Shown: positions 1 through 8,795 of the stretch, piece by piece
How positions within the stretch are numbered: the first letter of the stretch is position 1
How the letters are laid out: the number at the start of each line of letters is the position of its first letter
Source of the DNA: CBDFGN01 sp965247065
Lineage (GTDB): Bacteria > Bacteroidota > Bacteroidia > Cytophagales > Cyclobacteriaceae
Direction: 5' to 3'
Assembly: GCA_965247065.1 (NCBI GenBank)
Contig: CBDFGN010000006.1
Coordinates: forward strand, 3,720,001-3,784,000
Length of the DNA: 64,000 nucleotides
The notes under the pieces: model-generated
What the model saw: only the letters and a program-made list of their open reading frames with translations
Database searches by the model: none
What the model was told of the DNA's origin: nothing
Program-made: the position numbers and the translations under genes

Positions 1-228
1 AACCACAAATTCCAATAAAGGGTTACAGTAGATACCCGTATGCTCAAGACATAATAACCAGTGGATCTGATCGGTCTCTACTTCTTTTAGTAATCTTTTG
101 TAAAACAGATTGATCCCTTTTTTATCGTTACTTACCAGCAAGTGGAACAACTTTTTGCCTTCAGCAATCACTACAAAATCCAGAACCTCTTTAGACACAT
201 CTACGCCAATAAATACTTTATACTTCAT
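1..228 (-). CDS. IS110-family transposase, N-terminal 76 residues
   Basis: This is the start of a DEDD/RuvC-like IS110 transposase. Translation from the ATG at 228-226 begins MKYKVFIGVDVSKEVLDF, with the catalytic-domain signature F-x-G-x-D-V-S-K, and later has CLEHTGIY, which matches CLEFTGIY in the copy at 51048. The first acidic residue is Asp10. The start is chosen because both copies have the same AAAGTT immediately before this ATG. The gene continues beyond base 1. It is clearly a different element from the 51048 copy, since the protein sequences are only moderately similar. Confidence 0.85.
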   Translation of the reverse strand, partial: MKYKVFIGVDVSKEVLDFVVIAEGKKLFHLLVSNDKKGINLFYKRLLKEVETDQIHWLLCLEHTGIYCNPLLEFVV

Positions 229-263
229 AACTTTATTATTGATTAAAAAACAGGTCAACACAC

Positions 264-409
264 TTAAACACGATCAAACCCTTGATAATGGATCTTATCC
301 TTCGCTGGATATTCCTAATTTCTAAATGATGCTTGTTTAAGTAACCGACAGAGGATTGAATCGCACGATGGGTCTTACCCTGGCAGGCAGATAATTCGCC
401 TCTGTCGGT
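264..409 (-). ncRNA. IS110 bridge RNA (target- and donor-binding stem-loops)
   Basis: Two stem-loops lie between the left end and the transposase start, as in IS110 bridge RNAs (seekRNAs). The first, 344-409, has a stem ACCGACAGAGG with its complement. The second, 264-340, has AAACA/TGTTT closing pairs. The intact element at 50876-51007 has the same architecture with compensatory changes: the outer stem is CTGGCAGAGG there and the inner GGGT/ACCC becomes AGGT/ACCT. The left target guide CTGCCT (minus strand, + coordinates 385-390) equals the bases just outside the left end (524-529). The donor loop carries TAGAAAT (318-324), also found at the right end of the other copy. Confidence 0.8.
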
Positions 410-604
410 GTTGACTTTTTAAAGTTATCCACCTTGTCCACAAGTTATGAGTCTCCCCCAGACCCCCTCATAGGGGTAATAGCAATAATATTGAAATAAT
501 CATATCTTGTAAATCTAAAGGGTAGGCAGGAATACATGATTTTTAAAGTTTACTGGATAACAAAGCCCTTTCGAGTCCTATTAACATTAAAACGGTGGAG
601 AATA

Positions 605-915
605 ATGAATAGATATGACTTGGAAGATCGGCTCATAAATTGCTCTGTCAATATATTAGATATTGCTGAAGATGTGGAGTCCACTTTTGTAGGTAACATC
701 TTGCCAACCAACTCGCAAGATCAGGCACTTCTGCCGTGCTAAACTATGGAGAACCACAAGGAGCTGAATCAAGACGGGATTCGCGAAACAATCGTTTGCC
801 TTAAGATCATCAAAAAAAAGCATCTGCACCGTGATTCCAATGTCTCGGCGGGGACGATTGCCCGAAAACGATGAACTAATATCCATTTTTGTATCCAGCA
901 TCAAAACCGCGACCC
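605..915 (+). pseudogene. Decayed four-helix-bundle (S23 / 23S-IVP family) protein
   Basis: Starting at the ATG at 605, the frame reads MNRYDLEDRLINCSVNILDI, a typical opening of the four-helix-bundle proteins related to those encoded in 23S rRNA intervening sequences. The homology then jumps frame near 690 (QLARSGTSAVLNYGEPQGAE), loses a block after ESRRD near 780 (RETIVCLKIIKKKHLHRD follows in another frame), and shifts once more near 855 (ENDELISIFVSSIKTA). At least two frameshifts and an internal deletion mean no product of normal length (about 120 residues) is possible. Function of the family is poorly known. Confidence 0.8.
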
Positions 916-931
916 TGGTTGTCCATTGGAA

Positions 932-1111
932 GGAGATCCCGGCTCTACGGCCGGGAATGATTCTACTATATAACCATGAATCGCAATAAGTAACTTCAAA
1001 AATCCATGTTCCTCGTCTGCGCGAAGCCGCTACGGCGAAGGCAGGCCTTGTTGGATATTGGATATTCATATGGAGGGAGATCCCGGCTCTACGGCCGGGA
1101 ATGATTCTACT
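932..1111. repeat. Duplicated 36-bp hairpin repeat, 144-bp spacing
   Basis: The same 36 bases occur at 932-967 and 1076-1111. Each copy contains the inverted repeat CCGGC-tctacg-GCCGG, so each can fold as a small hairpin. The spacer contains TTGGATATTGGATATTC. The repeat lies between the S23 pseudogene and IS982. It could be an intergenic repeat family that travels with S23 genes, but no further copies are seen in this window. Confidence 0.6.
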
Positions 1112-1182
1112 TGCTAACTTCAGTTATCTATCTTGATGTTAGGTTCCTAAACCGGGGGGACTTAGCAATATTAGCCTATTTA

Positions 1183-2213
1183 ACGTGAGTTCGACAATAA
1201 GGAATGATTAAAGAGCGAGAAAGAGTTGACCGGTGTCCTGGTAGTTCAATTTGATTGAGGGCTTTTTTTCGCAAAAGTTGTAAGCGATTAAAGCCGAGAA
1301 AAGGTTGGTAAGGAAATTAGTTGGGCTCCTGTGCCTGGAGTGTTCAATCTGGAAGATGTTTTTAAGTTGATCAATGATAGTCTCACAAATAGCCCTTTTA
1401 CGGAGCATTATAGCATCCATGATGGGGGTTAAGGATGAGGACTTCATATTGCGTTTGAGTTTGGTTATCAGATGGACTCCGCGGAAGAACAGATTTTTAA
1501 AAAGTTCCTTACTGATGTAGCCTTTATCACCAAAGAGCTTTCCGAATAATTTCTTAATAAACCGTTCAATTTTAAGAGGCTTTCTGTCATCCACATTGCC
1601 CGGTGTGAGCATAAAATCGATGATTTCACCCGTATCAGCAGTGATAAGATGGAGCTTAAACCCGTAGAACCATCCGATGGAACAATGGCCTCTTTTAGCT
1701 AACCCTTCAAATACTTTATGGTTATGGATCCGTCTGTTATGACAGACCCTTAACGGAGTGCTGTCTATAAAACTTATACCTGTACACTGTCCAGTCCCTT
1801 GTGTTTTCAGATAAATAGCCATTGGCAGAAGACTTCCACTACAAAGTTCTACCATTCGGTTATAGCTTACCACATCAGGAAAGAAGGAGCGCAAGTGGCC
1901 ACAAACGTATGTGTTGTAAAAGGTCTTGAAATTTCGATATCCTGAGATCTGGAACAAGACCTGTATAGTCATTACTTCGGATAAAGAAAGCTTACCAGGT
2001 TTGTTGCGCTTTTTACTTCCCAGCAATCTTTTTTCCAATTTTGGGACAAAATCCAGACAAAAATCGTCAATGGAACAAAAAATTTCAGTAATTTTAGTAG
2101 CAGTTAACATAGGTAGAAATATTAGTTATTTTGTTGATTGTCAATGACTTAATATACTAATTTTCTGCCTTTTTTCTATCAATAAACTACTCTATTTTAT
2201 ATCGAACTCACGT
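1183..2213 (-). mobile_element. IS982-family insertion sequence, complete
   Basis: Terminal inverted repeats ACGTGAGTTCGA (1183-1194) and its exact complement (2202-2213) bound a 1031-bp element. It is flanked by the 6-bp direct repeat TATTTA at 1177-1182 and 2214-2219, read as a target-site duplication. One transposase gene fills it. The insertion lies a few bases beyond the stop codon of the next gene, so it does not break that gene. Confidence 0.9.
1208..2110 (-). CDS. IS982-family transposase
   Basis: This 300-residue protein carries out DDE transposition of the surrounding IS. Family recognition rests on the IS982-style sequence blocks: SFIDSTPLRVCHNRR with the first Asp (D116), FGDKGYIS with the second (D195), and KRAICETIIDQLKN with the Glu (E243). 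Length is normal for the family and there is no frameshift, so the copy looks active. The ATG at 2110 is the only sensible start. Confidence 0.92.
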   Translation of the reverse strand: MLTATKITEIFCSIDDFCLDFVPKLEKRLLGSKKRNKPGKLSLSEVMTIQVLFQISGYRNFKTFYNTYVCGHLRSFFPDVVSYNRMVELCSGSLLPMAIYLKTQGTGQCTGISFIDSTPLRVCHNRRIHNHKVFEGLAKRGHCSIGWFYGFKLHLITADTGEIIDFMLTPGNVDDRKPLKIERFIKKLFGKLFGDKGYISKELFKNLFFRGVHLITKLKRNMKSSSLTPIMDAIMLRKRAICETIIDQLKNIFQIEHSRHRSPTNFLTNLFSALIAYNFCEKKPSIKLNYQDTGQLFLAL

Positions 2214-2223
2214 TATTTATTAT

Positions 2224-3819
2224 TTACTCGCCATCGCCCGGTTCGCGCAAGTACAGGGCGTACACCTTTGTTTGGCCTTTAATTTCACACCGTATCTTAA
2301 ACCGTTGTCCTACTGGCAGAAATGGTTTGTTTTTCCAGACCACCTCAACATCAAGGCCGGATTCCTTGACTTCACCTCCCTCTGCCTCACCGTATCCCGG
2401 TAACACATCAAGCCCGTATTCGTCCAGCAGATAAACCTTCAACGTGGAACCGGCAGGGATATCAGCATTCGCATATAGCTTCATGCCCTGCTGGTATTCC
2501 AGCGGAAATGACACAAACTGCCCGGTGGTCGTTTCGTCGATCAAGCTCAAATACCCGAAACGGTCGCGGGGCCAGGTGGCCAGTCCGATATTGATATTCG
2601 GTCCAGCCTCATTTCCTCCCGGTGTGGTGGCGGCATAGTACAACCGGGTGAATTTATCGGTACTGATCAGAGGCCCCTGGAGGAGCATAATATTGTCCTT
2701 ATCTTGATTGTCCCTGAAATCTCTGTCCCACCTAAGTTCCTGGTCCCGGGCGACAAGGGTAAACCCAGGGGCAGGCTCTCGAAAGTGCAGTCCGTCATTA
2801 CTGATGACAAGACCCAGATCGCAGGAAACAGCATTGCCATCGTATGCCGTCTCCCACCCTTCTTCATCCAGAAGAGGAGGATGATGCCACTGTCCGTAAA
2901 CACCCAGACATATATTCCTGTAAGTTGTGACATAAGCGCCGGCATGGACCTGTTCACCGTCCCAGCCTATTAGATAAGGGGATGATGAACGCATTGGTTT
3001 GAAAAAGGCTCTTGTGTTTTCCAGGGGCCACCGGTCTATCCTGGGTGAGCGCCAGACAACAAACGTACGCGGCCCAAACATGTTCACCTTGCCCCTTGGA
3101 TAGGTCTGCATGGGAAGCCGTAACAACGGCGATACCTGGTGACCACCTATATGGTAATTGCCCTTGAACTTATATATTACATAGGTCTCGTTCATCATCG
3201 AAACTATGCCAGGTTCATCCCTGAGGGGTGTCCAGTTAAAGCCGTCAGGACTCACGTCCACCCGGGTAGTGGACTGGGCATCAAGTGTCCATGTTTCCCA
3301 CCAGCTCATATCCTCACCGGCCATAACATACCGGTATTCGGAAGGGGCTTCTTTATCAACAATTATTGAGACAGTACTTATAGGTCGAGCCGTTTTAACC
3401 AGATTGTTATTTTTAGACCCATTAAACTCGACTAGTCCGAGGTTCGGCTTCCGCCAGGCTATGCCATCATCGCTTTCCGCGTAGGCCACCAGCGATTTGT
3501 ACCAATTGCCATGGGATGGAATCGCTGCATACCACATCCGCCATGAGCCGTTGTAGTAGATCACATCAAGGTAGCTTGCCCTTTTCTCATCCACCTCTCC
3601 TGGTTTACCTCTTTCCAGGATAGGGTTATCCGGATGCTTCTCCGGTCTCATCATTTCCAGTTTCACTCCCCGGGTCGCTTCAATGCTCACATTATCAAAG
3701 GCAAATAGTACGTCCTGTTTGTCCATCAGATGGTTTGGTTCAGCCTGCGCCTGTGCTGGGGAAACAAACACGCACAGCAAACCGGTCGCCATCATAGGCA
3801 TAAGAAAAGCTCGTATCAC
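2224..3819 (-). CDS. Exported glycosidase-like beta-propeller protein
   Basis: The 531-residue product starts with a signal peptide (MIRAFLMPMMATGLLCVF, cleavage near AQAQA). The rest resembles five-bladed propeller glycosidase-like proteins of the GH32/GH43 superfamily: repeated W-x-M-W-Y-A, Y-A-E-S-D-D-G-I-A-W and LVISNDGLHF blades and an early D-x-x-x-Y-Y-N-G-S-W. No catalytic acid/base pair can be assigned with certainty, so the substrate is unknown. It is the last gene of a minus-strand set with three other exported proteins (3877-8332). A C-terminal beta-sandwich-like tail begins around residue 440. Confidence 0.65.
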   Translation of the reverse strand: MIRAFLMPMMATGLLCVFVSPAQAQAEPNHLMDKQDVLFAFDNVSIEATRGVKLEMMRPEKHPDNPILERGKPGEVDEKRASYLDVIYYNGSWRMWYAAIPSHGNWYKSLVAYAESDDGIAWRKPNLGLVEFNGSKNNNLVKTARPISTVSIIVDKEAPSEYRYVMAGEDMSWWETWTLDAQSTTRVDVSPDGFNWTPLRDEPGIVSMMNETYVIYKFKGNYHIGGHQVSPLLRLPMQTYPRGKVNMFGPRTFVVWRSPRIDRWPLENTRAFFKPMRSSSPYLIGWDGEQVHAGAYVTTYRNICLGVYGQWHHPPLLDEEGWETAYDGNAVSCDLGLVISNDGLHFREPAPGFTLVARDQELRWDRDFRDNQDKDNIMLLQGPLISTDKFTRLYYAATTPGGNEAGPNINIGLATWPRDRFGYLSLIDETTTGQFVSFPLEYQQGMKLYANADIPAGSTLKVYLLDEYGLDVLPGYGEAEGGEVKESGLDVEVVWKNKPFLPVGQRFKIRCEIKGQTKVYALYLREPGDGE

Positions 3820-3876
3820 AGGGTTGATATTTATCAGTATAACTTGGTAATGCGTTAGTTATTAAGATCCGTTCAG

Positions 3877-5349
3877 CTACGTCTCCAATAAATTAAACCG
3901 GGGCCTCCCTGAGTGATTATCCATGCCACAGTTGTAGTCCAGACCGCTGATGGGCCATTGCTTCAGCCAGTCTTGATCCGACAAAAGAGCAGCCAGATCA
4001 TCATAATCATGAATTGCATGGAGTAAATCATACAATACCGGGTGCATGACCGCATCATTAGTCTCATAAAGGGATATTCCTGCCGCTCCGGCATCATATT
4101 GTTCCTTGATCCGTTGAGCAATCCGGACTGGATTGAACAGAAATCCCCTTTGAACCGCATAGGTGTTGGCACCCCCATAGACTTTTACTCCGGTCCGTCT
4201 ACCCAACTCAACATAGGGTGAAACATCGTGGATCCAAATCCCATGAATCCATTGCAGAGGATTAACCATCACCGTATCTATGAGGCCCTCTTGACACCAG
4301 GTCTCAATGTCGGGGCCTGAAATGAGATTGGCAGTGAAACCATCATCAACAATACGGGCGATGAGTTCGATCCTTCTTCCTGTATCCACTTCAACTTTGT
4401 TTACCGTTTGACGTGCCCGGCGCATAAAACCGGTCAGCACATCAGCCCGGTACTTGCACCAGGCCATGAATTCTTCCGGCTCCGCACCCGAATTATCCAT
4501 ACCGTTTTTCCGGAAGGTTTCTAAAGCCGTCTCATACTGATCCTTGGGCAAATGGTTGAGGCTATAGGGTCGAAGCTTGGGGGGATCATTTCCGGTATCC
4601 TTTTTGTAGGCCTCTGTTAGTGCAGGATGGTATCTGAGCATGGGGGGCTGACGTACAAAGTCCAGGCATATTCCATCTATTCCGGACCGAGTTGCTTCAT
4701 CTATAATAGCCAACCGTTCCTGCTGGTAATCCTCCAGGGCGAAACAGAGTCGGCTGCCATCCGGCTCGCCGTCAATGCCAATCTCCCTCAATTCCGGTCG
4801 CCGAGCCAACATCGAGGTCATGCAATTGCCTAAACCTCCACTGTAATGCCTATTCATGAACAATGTTGCATAAATGGTCATCCCCTTCTTATGTCCATAA
4901 GAAACGGATGTTTTTAACATATCTTCTTTCTGTATTATCCGCAGGAACTCCAGGTCCCCTTGTCGCATTTGGCTTTGATCCGCCTCCCGGCCAAACATGG
5001 TTACCAGAGGATTCTCAGACTGATAAGTAACCACACTGCGGCCCAGGCTTAAGGAAACTTGCTTAAATCCCAGGTCATAGTGAGCGTCCAAAAGTGCTTC
5101 CCATTCGGATTGGTCTTTGTCACGGTTGGGCCTGGATGCCCTCTCCCAGATCCAGGAATGAGGCTCCAGAATGCCACAAACATCAAACTTCTTCCCGGCG
5201 GGAAACTGTTTTTCCTTTTTCGATTCAAGTTCGGTGCCGGTCACATACCCGGCCCCCAGGACTGGAACGGTGGCGGCCAATGCTCCTTTCTTTAAAAAAG
5301 TTCGTCTTTCCATTTTACTTTTGCGAGTTTCAGAAATGCGTTTTTTCAT
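3877..5349 (-). CDS. Tat-exported TIM-barrel glycoside-hydrolase-like protein
   Basis: Residues 1-40 form a twin-arginine signal (ERRTFLKKGALAATVPVLGAG). The mature part resembles putative glycosyl hydrolases with a TIM barrel: GFKQVSLSLGRS, GIDGICLDFVRQPP, MAWCKYRADVLTGF and GAAGISLYETNDAV are spaced like successive barrel strands. GICLDFVRQPP near residue 230 carries acidic residues typical of a strand-4 active site. The enzyme activity is unproven. It lies between the propeller gene and the sialidase-like gene, with short gaps (57 and 41 bp), consistent with one operon. An upstream in-frame ATG gives 490 residues; the Tat motif needs the ATG near residue 13 or earlier. Confidence 0.6.
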   Translation of the reverse strand: MKKRISETRKSKMERRTFLKKGALAATVPVLGAGYVTGTELESKKEKQFPAGKKFDVCGILEPHSWIWERASRPNRDKDQSEWEALLDAHYDLGFKQVSLSLGRSVVTYQSENPLVTMFGREADQSQMRQGDLEFLRIIQKEDMLKTSVSYGHKKGMTIYATLFMNRHYSGGLGNCMTSMLARRPELREIGIDGEPDGSRLCFALEDYQQERLAIIDEATRSGIDGICLDFVRQPPMLRYHPALTEAYKKDTGNDPPKLRPYSLNHLPKDQYETALETFRKNGMDNSGAEPEEFMAWCKYRADVLTGFMRRARQTVNKVEVDTGRRIELIARIVDDGFTANLISGPDIETWCQEGLIDTVMVNPLQWIHGIWIHDVSPYVELGRRTGVKVYGGANTYAVQRGFLFNPVRIAQRIKEQYDAGAAGISLYETNDAVMHPVLYDLLHAIHDYDDLAALLSDQDWLKQWPISGLDYNCGMDNHSGRPRFNLLET

Positions 5350-5390
5350 GATTTAATCTCCTGTTTGTGTTCAAAATAATATGCCGCAGC

Positions 5391-6671
5391 TCATTGCCGG
5401 GCAGTTCGATTTACTGTTAACACCGCCCATTTAATGGATTGATAGGGTAAGGCGTAGGTACCTTTTTCTTTAGTAAAAGAAGAATCGGAAAAGGCCACAT
5501 AGAGCTTTCCGTTCTTCTCCATGTTACTGGTGTAGGAACAGCCTGGACCGGTATGAATTACGAAAGGGGCCTCCCATCGCTCTCCCCGTCCATCTAAACT
5601 GAACATTACATGGGTTATTTGGGGATGACCATAGCTTCCCCGGCCTGAGGAGCAGGCCAGAACTCCGTTTTCCAGCAGGCAAAGATCAGGTTTTACAGCT
5701 GGCCAGCCAGTGGAAACCGGGGTGCTCCAAGTTGCCCCTTTGTCCTTCGAGCGCACCTGATAAAGGGGAGTGTAGCTATTGGTTCGAAGCAGGCAAATGA
5801 TCTCGCCGTTAGGTAAAAGCTTTAAAGTCGGCTCATTGAATCCTTCAGGGCCAAACGGTGCGCCATCCAGCTCCGGAGGGATGTGGCTCAGGTAATGAAA
5901 GGATTTGCCATTGTCTGTTGACCGGGCAAAAAAAGTAGTAGTTGCTGTGACTTCTCCATCCATCAATTTGGTCCCCGGAACCTCGGCGCCCAAGGGACAT
6001 AGCAGCTCACCGTTCCCAAGATCCAGCAGATCGCCATAACAAAAGTAGGCAGCCTCCTTCCAGGGTAGATTGGAGACCTGGAATGTAGCATCTTCCAGTA
6101 ACTCCCCTGAGTCGGAAAATCTGCGCAACCGCCAAGATGCTTTTGGTAGGTAGATTTGGTACCAGGGCTTGTACCCGGGTTTTCCATTATCCTTATAGGG
6201 ATCGCCCAATTCCAATGGAAATACGTCGATGTAAGCGATGGTTCCATCATTAAGGTATCCCAGTACCCCAGAAGTCTGTACATTGTCATTCCAGTGAGAA
6301 CCCTTGGGAAGGTCTTGCCAGGTTAGGCCCCCGTCATCCGAATATGCAGCCAACCGGCTTTCGTCACCCGTATGCCTGCCTCTCCCATAGGGAAGAACCA
6401 GCTTATCGCCTTTGAGCCGAATGAGACGGGGAAAATTAACAATTTCCTCTTCGGATTTGATAAGGACATCAATTCTCTCCAGGGTAACCTCCAATCTGTA
6501 GTCGGCACTGACATAGACTGCCTGGGTAAGGCCGGCATCGATGTCATCAGAGGGTTTGAGGTAACCATTTTCCCCGGTTCTTTCTGAGCCGAAAACAGTG
6601 CCCCAACCACCCAGGCCAAGACCGGATGTAAGACCTGCCAACTTCAGGAAATTTCGTCTGCCATGTTGCAT
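5391..6671 (-). CDS. Tat-exported sialidase-like (BNR repeat) protein
   Basis: The 426-residue protein starts with a twin-arginine signal (GRRNFLKLAGLTSGLGLGGW). It then shows several Asp-box / BNR repeats, S-x-D-x-G-x-T-W or close variants: YSDDGGLTWQDL, RSTDNGKSFHYL, RSKDKGATWSTP and FSLDGRGERW. This is the six-bladed propeller of exo-sialidases and related glycosidases. The Arg triad of true sialidases cannot be assigned by eye, so the substrate could be another acidic sugar. It fits with the two neighbouring exported genes as a polysaccharide or glycan-processing set. Confidence 0.7.
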   Translation of the reverse strand: MQHGRRNFLKLAGLTSGLGLGGWGTVFGSERTGENGYLKPSDDIDAGLTQAVYVSADYRLEVTLERIDVLIKSEEEIVNFPRLIRLKGDKLVLPYGRGRHTGDESRLAAYSDDGGLTWQDLPKGSHWNDNVQTSGVLGYLNDGTIAYIDVFPLELGDPYKDNGKPGYKPWYQIYLPKASWRLRRFSDSGELLEDATFQVSNLPWKEAAYFCYGDLLDLGNGELLCPLGAEVPGTKLMDGEVTATTTFFARSTDNGKSFHYLSHIPPELDGAPFGPEGFNEPTLKLLPNGEIICLLRTNSYTPLYQVRSKDKGATWSTPVSTGWPAVKPDLCLLENGVLACSSGRGSYGHPQITHVMFSLDGRGERWEAPFVIHTGPGCSYTSNMEKNGKLYVAFSDSSFTKEKGTYALPYQSIKWAVLTVNRTARQ

Positions 6672-6847
6672 ATCATTTTTTTTTTGAATTCCAGGTTCTT
6701 CGGTTTTAATATTCTATAGAGTATTTTACATCAATTTTCACAAAGGTTTCTTCTTTGGTAGAATGAGCCCTTTTCCGTTCCGTTCAAATATTGAGATCAT
6801 ACCCACAGTTTTTTAACAAAGCTCTTCGATCGTTCATTCGGACATAC

Positions 6848-8332
6848 TTAGGGTTTAAATACACCGTTCCACTCACTGCCCATATAGGCCCCCCATGGAA
6901 GTGATTCGGAAAGGCTGATTCGGGTCTCAAGGCGTTCAACCACAAAACCGTTAAATGAATAAAAGCGTCGGTCGTCGGTCATTCTGCAGTGTACCACATC
7001 CATTTTGCCGTCGTGATCGAGGTCGGTAATCAACGGAGTGGTGCCCAGATTCTGACCGGGATGGCGATATTCAGCAAAAAGGAAGACATTGCTATTTTGA
7101 AAATCGACCACATAAAGCCCGGTAAAGTACTGAAGAACCGAATCCCTGGTAAAGGAGTTAACCGGGACCAATGCATCGAACCACCCGTCATTGTTAAAAT
7201 CGGCTGCCACCGGTGAGGCGACAATGTATCCCCCCAGTGTTTCCTGGTAGGCAATTTCTCCATTCTGACCGTTCACCATAGCTAGTATAGCCTTGGTTGA
7301 TTCGAAGGAATCTTCTATTTGTTCCCACGTGCCCTTGCAAAAGAATCCAACAAAATCCGGTATTTCATCGTCAGTGAAATATCCAACGGCCAATGAGACA
7401 TAAGTTTCGGTGTATGGGATCCTGGTTTCCCATAATTTGGAATTATCTATTCCATTGAAAGCAAGAATTCTTCCGTTTCCAACAGCGGTAATAATATCAT
7501 AAATATCGTCACCGTTAATATCAGCCAGAACCGGGGGAGCGATGAAGCCCCTTCCGACAGCCGAATCCAAAATAATTGCCGCGGAAAGATCTCCTTCCAT
7601 CAATTCGCTGAGGGTTGCCCTGTAAAAACGACCGGATATGGATTCACCCCCAGTACCAAAAAGTATTTCCGGGTCCCCCTTACCATGGAAATCAAAGACT
7701 ACTGGTGACATATATGTTTCCTTTCTGTCGGGGACATAGGCCTCAGCCAGAAGAGATCCATCACGGGCGCTAATCACCATCAGCTTACCGGAGGGCCGGT
7801 TAGTCTCCCAAGGAGCAGATATGACATACCCACCAAAAGAAACAAGCAGGTCTTCCAATCCATCTTCATTTTGGTCCGGAACCCATTGCGGCGTATAAAA
7901 ATTCAAAAGTGTGGTGTCGTACCGCAAATCCCTGCCAGCAATATCCCCAAAGAACTCCCATATCAGTGATCCCTCCTTTCCATCAATAGCCATGAGTTGG
8001 GCGGACCGGCCCCCTATAAATACGTCCTCAACACCATCGCCAGTAATGTCCCGAAACATGGCTGAACCCACTACCTGGTTTAGGGCTGGGATTTTCCATA
8101 AAAGTTCACCTGTGGCCCCATCAAGAGCCAGGACCCCGTATTCGGTGTTAGAAAACTCCTCTCCTCCTGCTCCCAAAACAATATCCAAAATGCTATCTCC
8201 GTTTAGATCTGCCACACGAGGAGAAGATGTTGTACCGACACCAGGAAACGCTGCGGACCAAACCACTACCCTTTTTCTGAAAATAAGCCATGCGATGACT
8301 ATACCTGCAGATAAAATCAGGATCAGGCCCAA
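6848..8332 (-). CDS. Membrane-anchored FG-GAP / PQQ-like propeller protein
   Basis: The product has an N-terminal membrane segment (LGLILILSAGIVIAWLIF) followed by at least six FG-GAP-type calcium loops: DLNGDSILDIV, DITGDGVEDVF, DQNEDGLEDLL, DINGDDIYDII, DFNNDGWFDAL and DLDHDGKMDVV. Such repeats build a beta-propeller used for surface binding; a catalytic role is not indicated. The frame has no ATG upstream of the helix, and a TTG at 8332 is the best available start, so the true start is uncertain. It is the first gene of the exported set 2224-8332 and is divergent from gntR. Confidence 0.65.
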   Translation of the reverse strand: MGLILILSAGIVIAWLIFRKRVVVWSAAFPGVGTTSSPRVADLNGDSILDIVLGAGGEEFSNTEYGVLALDGATGELLWKIPALNQVVGSAMFRDITGDGVEDVFIGGRSAQLMAIDGKEGSLIWEFFGDIAGRDLRYDTTLLNFYTPQWVPDQNEDGLEDLLVSFGGYVISAPWETNRPSGKLMVISARDGSLLAEAYVPDRKETYMSPVVFDFHGKGDPEILFGTGGESISGRFYRATLSELMEGDLSAAIILDSAVGRGFIAPPVLADINGDDIYDIITAVGNGRILAFNGIDNSKLWETRIPYTETYVSLAVGYFTDDEIPDFVGFFCKGTWEQIEDSFESTKAILAMVNGQNGEIAYQETLGGYIVASPVAADFNNDGWFDALVPVNSFTRDSVLQYFTGLYVVDFQNSNVFLFAEYRHPGQNLGTTPLITDLDHDGKMDVVHCRMTDDRRFYSFNGFVVERLETRISLSESLPWGAYMGSEWNGVFKP

Positions 8333-8496
8333 ATGTTTCCATATTTTTTGAGGTCTGTTTATTCTAGTCCTGGTATTTCTAGAGATTAATTTGGTTCACT
8401 TTTTTCAAGGTCAGCTTTCATTTCATCCATTTGCCCGGAGTCCAACTGCTGGTAGAATCTTATAAAAAGCATGAATGCAAATAGACTATAAATGTA

Positions 8497-8511
8497 TTAT
8501 GTTTTACATAA
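8497..8511. promoter_or_regulatory. Perfect palindrome TTATGT-TTT-ACATAA, putative GntR operator 1
   Basis: A perfect 15-bp inverted repeat in the divergent gap between the FG-GAP gene and gntR. Its GT-N3-AC core is the arrangement typical of operators of FCD-type (FadR-subfamily) GntR regulators. Related sites occur at 8712, 14841, 31855 and 39855. Confidence 0.6.
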
Positions 8512-8590
8512 CAAAAAAATAATTGCCTTTTCCATTTGTTATCCCTTGGCCTTAGATTAAGGATATTAGCCGCTGGAAATGAAAAAAACT

Positions 8591-8599
8591 GGGGGGGGG
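8591..8599. repeat. Poly-G tract of nine
   Basis: Nine consecutive G in the gap between the FG-GAP gene and gntR, between the two putative operators. Homopolymers of this length can slip during replication. No role is shown. Confidence 0.5.
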
Positions 8600-8711
8600 T
8601 GAACAGTGTCAGTACGATTACCAAAGATTGATATCGATTAAGGCTTAGTCAAAGTCCTCGGTTTTTTGAGAGATGAAAAGGAATAATTGAGTTCGGATTA
8701 TCTTATTTTTA

Positions 8712-8726
8712 TTATGTAGGACATAC
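8712..8726. promoter_or_regulatory. Near-perfect palindrome TTATGT-AGG-ACATAC, putative GntR operator 2
   Basis: Second copy of the same 15-bp operator-like word, 70 bp before the gntR start codon. It differs from a perfect palindrome only at the last base. Its position just upstream of a possible promoter suggests autoregulation. Confidence 0.6.
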
Positions 8727-8764
8727 TAAATCCGATTTTATTCGTTTTGAGAAGGAATCGGGTT

Positions 8765-8772
8765 TAAATTTG
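8765..8772 (+). promoter_or_regulatory. Possible Bacteroidota -7 element of gntR
   Basis: TAAATTTG matches the TAnnTTTG -7 consensus of Bacteroidota, 23 bases before the ATG at 8796. The upstream TTTG at 8745-8748 is closer than the usual spacing, so this is a tentative assignment. Confidence 0.35.
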
Positions 8773-8795
8773 CCCGGTCCAATTTAAGATTAGAA

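Larger units (their letters stand above)
1..521 (-). mobile_element. IS110-family element, left-end part (element 1)
   Basis: The element runs off the window start. It reads leftward: left end at about 521, then a non-coding RNA region, then the transposase N-terminus. The left terminus on the minus strand, CCTTTAGATT at 521-512, is also the left terminus of the intact IS110 copy at 50796, which fixes the boundary. The flanking host DNA to the right begins at 522 and leads into a decayed S23 gene. The right end lies outside the window, so intactness is unknown. Confidence 0.8.

Noticed and set aside
656..1069. A 137-codon minus-strand open frame overlapping the S23 remnant
   Set aside because: It is antisense to the recognisable S23 homology and spans the duplicated hairpin; it shows no domain.
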